DNA from: Malania oleifera
Taxonomy: Eukaryota > Streptophyta > Magnoliopsida > Santalales > Ximeniaceae
Direction: 5' to 3'
DNA length: 64,000 bases
NCBI RefSeq assembly: GCF_029873635.1
Contig: NC_080420.1
Span: 56,376,457-56,440,456, forward strand
The position numbers were made by a program, and so were the translations under genes. Under the pieces are notes generated by a model. It was not told the DNA's origin. It made no database searches and saw nothing but the letters and a program-made list of their open reading frames with translations. This document shows positions 55,997 through 64,000 of this stretch, piece after piece; within the stretch, counting starts at the first letter, position 1; every line of letters starts with the position of its first letter.

Positions 55997-56440
55997 ATTA
56001 GTTGAAGAGTTAGAATGCACATTCATTTCTATGTGAATAGAAGGTTAGTTTGCGTGTATCTTGTATACACATAGGAATGAATGTGGATTCTGTCTCTTCA
56101 ACCAATTTACAGAAGATCTGGTAATCTCAAATCAAGTGTTCCTGGCTCATCCAACATGTAGTCGTATTCTTCTGGCCAGCTTGGTTTTAAGAAATCTAAA
56201 TAATAATCCATGCATGATGATGCTTCTTGATCCATATTATCAAGACACCCAAACAATTTCACATCTGTAATTTGCAACTGGAATGAAAAATCTAATGGTT
56301 TTCTTATCTGCAATTGACTATGCTGTGAGTTCGTTGATTGTTTAGCATCATAGCTCAAATTACATCACAATGCTGAGTTGCACAAGTGACTAGGATCCCT
56401 AGTATTGAATAAATCATCAACATTGAAAAACTCTTCCTCA
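55663..56440. repeat. Long inverted repeat of the DREB2 3' half
   Basis: 55663-56040 (sense) is repeated in reverse complement at about 56070-56440, with a spacer of only about 30 bases. The minus strand at 56107-56358 translates as SYDAKQSTNSQHSQLQIRKP through DEPGTLDLRLPDLL, the same protein end as the sense arm. In two places the inverted arm keeps sense codons where the sense arm has stops (Q and W). The arms also include 3' untranslated sequence. Confidence 0.88.
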
Positions 56441-56539
56441 GCGTTTTACTTAAGTGGCGAATCGTCAAGCTTGCCCTCTAGTCTCTCTATTTCTCTTTGT
56501 CATATTTCATGCTTATTTTCAATGACTTGTAATAGTTTC

Positions 56540-56760
56540 CATGTTATCAAGACACCCAAGCAATTTCACATCTGAAATCTACAACTAGAATGAAAAATTT
56601 GATGGTTTTCTAGTGTGCAATTGACTATGCTAAGAGTCCATTGATTATTCAGTATCATAGCTCAAATTGCATCCCAATGCTTAGATGCACAGCACATGTG
56701 ACTAGGATCCATAGTATTGAATAAATCATCAACATTGAACAACTCTTCTTGAGCGTTTTA
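56540..56760 (-). pseudogene. Third partial DREB2 3' copy, antisense
   Basis: It repeats part of 56225-56450 in the same (antisense) direction: ATCAAGACACCCAAGCAATT, CAATTGACTATGCTAAGAG, GACTAGGATCCATAGTATTG and CATCAACATTGAACAACTC. The C-terminal DEPGT part is missing. It suggests a further local duplication after the inversion. Confidence 0.75.
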
Positions 56761-57350
56761 CTCTAGTAGTGGATCGTCAAGACTGCCCCTGGTCTCTCTA
56801 TGTCTTTTAGATGTATTTCATGTTTATTTTCATTTGTTGCTTTGTGTCCAAAATTATGTAGAGGAAAAGGAATCAAATTTTAAGGTTTTTTTTTTCTTTG
56901 ACTTTTTGACTCTGTAGTGTCCAATATCACAAAGGAGTATGCACATTACCAAACCTATATATATATTTGTATTTGTATTTGTGCACATAATCTTAGGTCA
57001 AAAAATTCTTCCCCTGTCGCGACGTCCCCGCTGAGCGAAGGGCGTTCCAGGGTGGGCAAAGTAAAAATGTGTGTTTTAATTTTCATGAAAAATGGAGGGT
57101 GATGGAGTCGCCATTAACATTTTGGAGTATGGTTAGAACACATAATTATTACCCAATTGTGGGTAAAATCAGTCTGTGTATCCAAAGTAGGGATCGGGAG
57201 TTCGGTTATATGAGGGGGAAAGTATTAGTACCTCTTATACGTCTGTTCTACGAACGGTATCTAATTAATTGAAAATTATCCCCTAATTAAATTTAGACAC
57301 CTTTTTATTTTACTCTCTTGGTGAATTTATAAAATGCAAACAAATAAACA

Positions 57351-57352
<2 letters not shown>

Positions 57353-57387
<35 letters not shown>

Positions 57388-57388
57388 T
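57353..57388. repeat. (AAT)n microsatellite
   Basis: About 12 AAT units inside the LTR. Confidence 0.95.
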
Positions 57389-57952
57389 TCTTTTAGAACT
57401 AGGGAACGTAAGACTTAAAAGTCCACATCCTTTTGTTAAAATCATCTGGAAATGAAAATCGATAGAATACTTTACAAAATACACTCCCAAAATTTTGAAA
57501 TTTAATAAGATTTTTCTAAGTATGAGAATACAGTTTTGGGAGGTTTGGGAACTCATTTAGGGATGAAAATTTTTGCAAAGACAAAATTCCAATCTCAAAA
57601 ATATTTTTTATATTTTTTTTGTAATTTTTTTGAATTTTTAAAATTTTTTTCCCTATTTTCCAAAATTTTTAAATAAAAAAAAGATAATTAAAGAAAAATA
57701 GTGAAAATCAAGTCGAAAATATTTGTTTAGAATTTTCTCCTAAACTTTATGAATTTTCTGTATTTTTTCTGATTTTTTTGTGAATTTTTTTTGGGTGAAT
57801 TTGTGAACTTTTAAACCGTTAAAATAATAAAATACAAAAGAAACAAAGTAACAATCGGTCCAAGATCGGTTTAGTGGACCAAACCGGCTCGGGGAAGAAC
57901 CGGTCTCGAGACTTGGGATATTTAAACTTCGATTTTTCACTTCTCCCTCGAA

Positions 57953-57972
57953 TACACACACACACACACACA

Positions 57973-58023
<51 letters not shown>
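57953..58023. repeat. (CA)n(CT)n compound microsatellite
   Basis: About 11 CA units followed by about 24 CT units, preceding a pyrimidine-rich stretch. It corresponds to the leader tracts of the gypsy LTRs. Confidence 0.95.
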
Positions 58024-58026
<3 letters not shown>

Positions 58027-59669
58027 TCTTCCTTGATCATTCGCAGAAACCCTAGGGTTTTTGCAACTTTCTTCTCTATGACTCCTCTCTAAAACCCGAG
58101 CTCAACACCTGAAGTCTCCCCTTTCTCTCATCTTTTCTTTGAAGCTCATTAACCCTTGCACTGCTTGCAAGTCCCCTCTCTTCTCTCAACTCTCCTTGAA
58201 CACTCTCTCTCCCTTCTTCTTCATGCAAAATGAAACCCTAAAACCTAACTCTCAGCTCTTCCTTTTTTTTATCAACACTTAGATCTGTTTGCACATTCCC
58301 CTTTTCCCTCACTCATCTTTCTATGTGGTGTCTGGTCTAGTGTGTGGTACGCCCCAAGTGTGTTCTGCTTCTATTTCTGATTTGCTCTACTTCTGTTTCT
58401 AAATTGCTCCGCTTCTCTTCTTTTGCAATTTTTGCAGAGTTTTCGCTCTTTTTTTTCTTTCCTCTCCCTTCTCTTAATTTCGACAGAATGCTCTCTCCAA
58501 TTCTCTAATTGTGCTCTCTCAATTTCTGCAGGGGTTCTCCAATGCTTTCTCACTGTTTTTGTACTTCTAATTCTCCCAATTTATAGGGAGTCTGAGGGGT
58601 TGATTTGGCGCCCAAATTTCTCCTAGCCAATAGAATTCCCCTCCAACAACTATGGCAGGAAATATTTCTTTTTAGCAAATTGCACATGTGACTTCATTTT
58701 TATTTTATTATTATTTGTTTTCGAATTCCTGTTAACATATTGCCTTGCTGTCTTTCTTTGTGTGCGGGATGCTTGGAAGATGCTTCCAGCTGGCAACCAG
58801 AGAGTGGACCTGTCTGAATTTTCATTTCCCTTTATTTATTTTTTGTGATTTTGTATGTATTTTCATGTATATTGATATACCCCCATGCCTCATTCCCTGC
58901 AACCATTCTTTGTACTTTTTTTCTTTCCCTATATTTGCTCAGTTGTAACCAATGTATGTATTATTTCCTGCATGTGTACTCTTTTGCAACATTCCTTTGT
59001 ACTACACCTTTTGGGCACGTGTCCCTTCTTTTTTAATAAAATGTATGACCTATATGCTTTCAAATTTTGACCTAGACCCCCATATAAAAGCTGACCAATC
59101 TCACCCCAAGAATAACTGGAAAAACCCGAACTCAAGACTTACAAAATACCTGAATTTGAAATTAGAGAACCTAACCTTAAAATGCTCAACCTAAAACTCA
59201 TCTCAGAAATTTGACATACTTAATTTAAAAAAACTCATAGATTCAAATTAAAAATTTTGAAGAATTCAACTTTCATCTTAATAGGCTAACAGGCTCAAAT
59301 TTGAATTTTAAGGAACTTAATCAAAAGGACTCATAACTTAATACTTGGCCTAAGAAATTAATTTTGAAATTAATGGGCCTCGACTCAACTTAAAATCAAA
59401 ATCAAGTGGACTCAAATCAAAAATTTTGAAATAATCATAACTTAATTAAAAATACCCTCGACTCAACAAAAACACTTGGCCTCATTTTTATTTTTTTTTA
59501 ACCTGGACTCAGTTTAAAGATATCCGAGATTCAGTAAACAATTTCAAAGACTCAAGACTCAACTGGGTTTTTTTTTTCAAAAAGGGTCCTCCAATTCTTG
59601 GGATTTAGAGTAAACTTTTATTATGTCGGGTTTTTTCAGAACGACTTAGTTAAAATTTGGGTGTCTACA

Positions 59670-59989
59670 GCTGCCCCTCCTTATTGGCCTTGTTGTTTTA
59701 AGGTAACAGTAGGAGCTCTCATATGTTGTCTTTAGCAATAAGCCTATAAAGATATATATAAAAAAAAAAAACACATTTTAACCAGACCACACAACTGCTT
59801 AAGCCTTTTAGATCAATCAAGTGTGGTTTCTACCAATCAGGGATGTGAAAAAGGCAAACAGGGCAAAATAGGATTGTTGCACAATTCTCTAGGGAGTTAG
59901 TGGTTAGTGGTTTTTCTAGTTAATAGTTAGCGAAGGGGACCATGAAAAGGTTAATAGAATCTGAAGAAGATAACTTGCGCCCGGTGTGG
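59670..59989 (+). other. Retroelement leader between LTR and tandem array, block 1
   Basis: A non-coding stretch from CTGCCCCTCCTTATTGGCC to AACTTGCGCCCGGTGTGGGG. It is repeated with the same order at 62906-63212 (shared: CAAGTGTGGTTTCTACCAAT, CAGGGATGTGAAA, TTGCACAATTCTCTAGGGAG). Confidence 0.8.
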
Positions 59990-61755
59990 GGACCTGGATA
60001 CCTTAGCATTTGATTGACGACTTGTTTCAGGTGTGAAGCTTAATACCATAGCAATTGATAGATGATTCGTACGAGATGTGAACCTGAGTACCATAGCAAC
60101 GGATATATGACTTGTACCGGGTATAAACCCAAGTACCATAGCAATTGATTGACGACTCGTACCGGGTGTGAACTTGAGTACCATAGCAAATGATTGATGA
60201 CTCGTACCAGATATGAACTCGAGTACCATAGTAAATGATTGATGACTCGTATCGGGTGTGAACCTGGGTACTATAGCAATAGAAGATGACTTGTATCGGG
60301 TGTGAACCCGGGTACCATAGCAATTGAGTGATGACTAGTACCGAGTGTGAATTAGAGTACGATAGCAATGGAAGATGACTCGTACCAGATGTGAACCTAC
60401 GTACCATAGCAATTGAGTGATGCCTCGTTTTGGGTGTGAACCCGAGTACCATAGCAATGAAAGATGACTTGTACCGGGTGTGAACCCGCATACCATAGCA
60501 ATTGATTGATGACTCGTACCGGGTGTGAATTCGGGTACCATAGCAATTGAGTGATGACTCGTACCGAGTGTGAACCTATGTACCATAGCAATCGAGTGAT
60601 AACTCATACTGGGTGTGAACCCGAGTACCACAACAACGAATAGATGACTCGTACCAGGTGTGAACCCGAGTACCATAGCAAATGATTGACGACTCGTACC
60701 GGGTGTGAACCTGTGTGCCATAGCAAATGATTGATGACTCATACCAGGTGTGAACCCAAGTACCATAGTAATTGAGTGATGATTCATACCGAGTGTGAAC
60801 CCGAGTACCATAGCAACGGAAGATGACTTATACCGGGTGTGAACCCATGTACCATAAAAATTGATTGATGACTCATACCAGGTGTGAACCCGGGTACTAT
60901 TGCAATTGAGTGATGACTCGTATCGAGTGTGAACCCGTGTACCATAGCAATTGAGTGATGACTCGTACTGGGTGTGAACCCGAGTACCGTAGCAACGAAA
61001 GATGACTTGTATTGGGTGTGAACTCGGGTACCATAGCAATTGAGTGATGACTCGTAGCGGGTGCGAACTCGAGCATTTTAGCAATGGAAGATGACTCGTA
61101 CCAGGTGTGAACCCCCGTACCATAGCAATTGATTGATGACTCGTACCGTGTGTGAACCCGGGTACCATAGCAATTGAGTGATGACTCGTATCGAGTGTGA
61201 ACCCGTGTGCCATAGCAATTGAGTGACAACACATACCGGGTGTGAACCCGGGTACCATAGCAACTAAGTGATGACTCGTACCGAGTGTGAACTTGTGTAC
61301 CATAGCAATTGAGTGACGACTCGTACTGAGTGTGAACCCGAGTACCATAGTATGTGATGACAACTCGTACAAGGTGTGAAACTGCGTACCATAGCAATTG
61401 ATTGATGACTCGTACCGGGTGTGAGCCCGAATACCATAGTAACTAAATTGAAGACTCGTACCAGGTATGGATCTGAATACCATAGTATCTGATTGACAAC
61501 TCTTACCGAGTGTGAAACTACATACCATAGCAATTGATTGATGACTCGTACTAGGTGTGAACCCGAATACCATAGTAACTGAAGTGAAGACTTGTATCGG
61601 GTATGGACCTGAATACCATAGCAACTTGATTGATGACTTGTACCAGGTATAGAGTCGAATACCATAGCAATTGAGTGACGACTCGTACTAGGTGTGAACC
61701 CGAGTACCATAGTATCTGATTAATGACTCATACCCGTTGTGAACCCTAGTACTAT
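59990..61755. repeat. 45-bp tandem repeat array 1 (about 39 units)
   Basis: The consensus unit combines GATTGATGACTCGTACC, GGGTGTGAACCCGAG and TACCATAGCAATT. Units are 43-45 bp. Variants differ mainly after CCATAGCAA (TTGATTGATGAC, TTGAGTGATGAC, ATGATTGATGAC, CGGAAGATGAC). Because the period is close to a multiple of three and free of stops, all minus-strand frames stay open for long runs (up to 429 codons, 60335-61624). These are not taken as genes. Confidence 0.95.
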
Positions 61756-61779
61756 AGCAATTTGGAATAACTTGGATGA

Positions 61780-61939
61780 ATTTTTTTTTTTTTTTTTTGA
61801 CATTTGGAGACTTGACACCTCTAATATTTGGACAAGGATCGTTTGTGCCCCAAAGGCTAATGCCTCAGTTTCTAGGGTAGACGCATCAATTTGGAAAGGA
61901 TAACTTGATTTTGAGGGCAGATGCCCTAGTTTTAAAATA
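61780..61939. other. Boundary between the two tandem repeats
   Basis: A T-run (61781-61798) is followed by non-repetitive sequence leading into the second repeat. No gene is seen. Confidence 0.6.
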
Positions 61940-62300
61940 AACATACCAATTCTGACTTAGGTCAACTCCCCCAGTTTTAAAGTAGACAAATCAGTTTTGG
62001 ACCTAGGTCAATGGCCCCAATTTCAGAGTGAACAAACCAACCCGAACCTGGGTCAACTGCCCCAGTTTTAAAATAGACAAATCAGTTTTGGACCCAGGTC
62101 AATTGCCTCAATTTCAGAGTGAACAAACCAATCTAAACCTAGGTCAACTGCCCCAATTTCACAGTGAACAAATCAACTCAGACCTAGGTCAACTGCCGCA
62201 GTTTTAGAGTGAACAAATCAACTCAGACCTGGGTCAACTGCCCTAGTTTCAAAATGGGTGACTCAATTAGGGTTTGGGTTAGTTGCCCCAGCTTCAAAGT
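61940..62300. repeat. Second 45-bp tandem repeat, unrelated unit (about 7-8 copies)
   Basis: The unit combines GACCTAGGTCAACTGCCCCA and GTTTCAGAGTGAACAAATCA plus ACTCA, 45 bp. GACCTAGGTC is a palindrome. The repeats diverge toward both ends. Its sequence is unrelated to the GGGTGTGAACCC repeat although the period is the same. Confidence 0.85.
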
Positions 62301-62409
62301 AAAGGACATAAGTAGGACTTGGGGCCCTGCTGCCCCAGTTTCAAAGTAGACAAAATAGAGATTGCTTGCACAAGGGTGGAATGGTATATGTAGAGCCTAT
62401 ACAGTAAAA

Positions 62410-62525
62410 CAAGTATGACTGAATCATGTATGTATGTTGCTACATGTATGCATGTTGGGATGCATGAATGCATGTATGCTGCATGAAAATGATGCATGTT
62501 GCATGATATGCATGTATGAAATTCT
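62410..62525. repeat. CATGCATG-rich low-complexity tract
   Basis: A run of GCATGTATG, GATGCATGAATGCATG and TGCATGATATGCATG words, that is RY-type CATGCA motifs repeated more than eight times. RY motifs are known seed-gene promoter elements. Here it may be only a decayed microsatellite. Confidence 0.7.
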
Positions 62526-62737
62526 TTTTTCGACGCGCCGGTAATCAACAACCTAATCTTTGATCCTGGCCATGTTCTCAAATTCCAATTCGAAGCAATG
62601 CCCTTGGGTTGGTCCCTCTAAAAATCAACATGAAGTCTACCCCATCTTGCATTTCCTCAATAAAAATAAAAATAAAAAAATCAGAGATTTTGACCAAGCC
62701 TTGCGGGATACCTCTTTGACTATCCATTTAAAAAAAA
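62526..62737. other. Unassigned sequence between arrays
   Basis: No recognisable gene. A 65-codon frame (62560-62757) runs into A-rich sequence and is not supported. It joins the truncated LTR copy at about 62738 after a run of A. Confidence 0.4.
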
Positions 62738-62905
62738 AAAACTTGGACTCAGTTTAAAGATATCCGAGATTCGGTACACAATTTCAAAGACTCAGGACTT
62801 AATCGAGTTTTTTCAAAAAGGGTCCTCCAATTCTTGGGATTCAGAGTCAAGTTTTATTATGCAGAGTTTTTCCAGAACGACTTGGTTAAAATTGGGGTGT
62901 CTACA
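62738..62905 (+). repeat. Truncated LTR 3' end, block 2
   Basis: ACTTGGACTCAGTTTAAAG through GGGGTGTCTACA matches 59501-59669. Only the last 170 bp or so of the LTR are present, preceded by an A-run where block 1 has a T-run. Confidence 0.85.
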
Positions 62906-63212
62906 ACTGCCCCTCTTTATAGGCCTTGTTGCTTTAAGGTAATAGTAAGAGCTCTCCTATGTTATCTTTAGCAACAAGCCTATAAAGATAAAAGACACCA
63001 ATTTTAATCAGGCCACACAATTACTTAAGGCTTTTAGATAAATCAAGTGTGGTTTCTACCAATCAGGGATGTGAAAGAGGCAAACAAAGCAAAATGGGAA
63101 TGTTGCACAATTCTCTAGGGAGTTAGTGGTTTTTCTAGTTAATAGTAAGTGAAGGGGACTGTGAAAAGGTTAATAGAATTTGAAGAAGATAACTTGCGCC
63201 GGGTGTGGGGAC
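62906..63212 (+). other. Retroelement leader, block 2
   Basis: A repeat of 59670-59998 with small differences (CTTTAAGGTAATAGTAAGAG, GTTGCACAATTCTCTAGGGA, AACTTGCGCCGGGTGTGGGG). Tandem array 2 follows directly, as in block 1. Confidence 0.85.
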
Positions 63213-64000
63213 TAGTATCTGATTGACTACTTGTATCGAGTGTGAAGCTGAGTACCATAGCAATTGATAGATGACTCGTACCAAGTGTGAACTCGAGTAC
63301 CATAGCACCAGATAGACGACTCGTACCAGGTGTGAACCCGAGTACCATAGCAATTGATTGACGACTAGTACCGGTTGTGAACTTGAGTACCATAGCAAAT
63401 GATTGATGACTCGTACCGGGTGTGAACCCAAGTACCATAGTAATTGATTGATGACTTATATCGGGTGTGAACTTGAGTACCATAGAAATGGAAGATGACT
63501 CGTACCGGGTGTGAACCCGGGTACCATAGCAATTGAGTGATGAATCATACCAGGTGTGAAACCAAGTATGATAGCAACGAAAAATGACTCGCACCAGGTG
63601 TGAACCCGCGTACCATAGCAATTAAGTGATGACTTGTACCAGGTGTGAACCCAAGTGCCATAGCAACGGAAGATGACTCGTACAGGGTTTGAACCTGTGT
63701 ACCATAACAAGTGATTGATGACTTGTACCAGGCATGAACCTGGGTACCATAGAAATTGAGTGATGACTTATACTGAGTGTGAACCCATGTACCATAGCAA
63801 TTGAGTGAAGACTCGTACCGGCTGTGAACCCGAGTACCATAGCAACGGATAGATGACTCATACCGAGTGTGAACCAGAGTACCATTGCAATTGATTGACG
63901 ACTCGTACTGGGTGTGAACCCGAATACCATAGCAAATGATTGATGACTCGTACCGGGTGTGAACCTGAGTACTATAGTAATTGGTGATGACTCGTACCAG
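63213..64000. repeat. 45-bp tandem repeat array 2 (about 17 units, continues beyond window)
   Basis: The same 45-bp family as array 1. The first seven or so units follow array 1 in the same order of variants (GATAGATGAC, a diverged unit, TTGATTGACGAC, ATGATTGATGAC, TAGTAATTGATTGATG, GGAAGATGAC, TTGAGTGATGA). It runs off the window end. Confidence 0.93.

Larger units (their letters stand above)
53981..57010. other. Segmental duplication, copy B
   Basis: It matches copy A in order and orientation but lacks MULE-1, MULE-2, the segment 46272-46519 and the interval corresponding to about 47160-49780. It has extra CTCTGCC repeats (54127-54152), an extra piece of about 50 bp at 54420-54470 and an inverted extension at 56070-56760. 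A retroelement LTR starts four bases beyond its right end. Confidence 0.85.
57015..59669 (+). mobile_element. LTR of a large retroelement (possibly Tat/Ogre-like gypsy)
   Basis: It starts TGTCGCGACGTCC and ends GGGTGTCTACA (TG...CA), 2655 bp. Internal features are a GATGGAGTCGCCA motif (57102) and GGATCGGGAGTTCGGTTAT (57192) near the start, an (AAT)n, a (CA)n(CT)n tract and a polypyrimidine-rich leader. The CTGCCCCTCC sequence after the end could be a primer-binding site but I cannot match it to a tRNA. The last 170 bp are repeated at 62738-62905. Lineage is a guess from the motif style. The internal genes are outside the window or absent. Confidence 0.6.

Noticed and set aside
57740-58626. 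Several frames around the (CA)n(CT)n tract
   Set aside because: They are low-complexity translations of microsatellite and pyrimidine-rich leader sequence.
60335-61624. A 429-codon minus-strand reading frame with 15-residue repeats (FTPGTSHQSIAMV style)
   Set aside because: It follows the 45-bp DNA repeat; all three minus frames are open over long parts, unit lengths of 43-45 bp shift the frame between runs, and there is no sign of a start context or codon constraint.
59990-64000. Regularly spaced repeats that might suggest a CRISPR array
   Set aside because: Units are head-to-tail without unique spacers, variants grade into each other, and the context is plant retroelement DNA.

Overview
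The window is nuclear DNA of a flowering plant, probably a eudicot. It is AT-rich and made almost entirely of transposable elements. Evidence: Ty3-gypsy chromoviruses and Ty1-copia Sirevirus-type elements, a MuDR transposase next to a plant mobile domain, and decayed copies of two plant genes (a DREB2-type AP2/ERF factor and a mitochondrial uncoupling-protein-type carrier). The species cannot be named. No gene looks clearly intact, and I see no tRNA, rRNA or CRISPR array.

Layout. (1) 1-24114 is one + strand Ty3-gypsy chromovirus (called Gypsy-A here) that enters from outside the window and was hit repeatedly. A copia solo LTR lies at 105-2278 and a gypsy solo LTR at 2433-4958. A minus-strand Sirevirus-like copia runs from 5609 to about 19728. 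A complete minus-strand chromovirus (Gypsy-B, 8061-17365, perfect 5-bp duplication TTTTC) sits inside that copia. The Gypsy-A 3' LTR (19888-24114) is itself split by a solo LTR (21696-23791). (2) 24115 to about 42200 is a minus-strand MuDR-type transposon with a plant mobile domain segment downstream of the transposase. It is interrupted by a solo LTR (27721-29887) and by a second complete chromovirus (Gypsy-C, 30536-42005), whose integrase is split by an inverted solo LTR of its own family (36310-38426). (3) 42794-57010 holds two copies of a segmental duplication. Copy A (about 44312-51655) received two non-autonomous Mutator-like elements (42804-44311 and 44457-46174). Copy B (about 53981-57010) keeps both empty target sites. 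Each copy carries uncoupling-protein remnants and a DREB2 pseudogene, and copy B ends in an inverted repeat of the DREB2 3' half. (4) 57015-64000 is the LTR of another large retroelement followed by two co-linear blocks of a 45-bp tandem repeat, with a second and unrelated 45-bp repeat between them.

Cross-cutting patterns. Nearly every LTR, copia and gypsy alike, has a cluster of short CG-centred palindromes (mostly GTCGAC cores, in two families ATCGAT cores) just upstream of a TATA-like box. The gypsy LTRs also share a GGTAAG site after the leader, a mid-LTR minisatellite that differs by family, and a conserved block containing TGAGA..TGTCTCA followed by TTTTCAG. This suggests a short U3 and a very long R-U5 with a possible leader intron. 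Premature stops in the gypsy genes are mostly glutamine to TAG or tryptophan to TAG, the expected scar of CHG-methylation decay. All boundaries and alignments were read by eye; percent identities were not computed.
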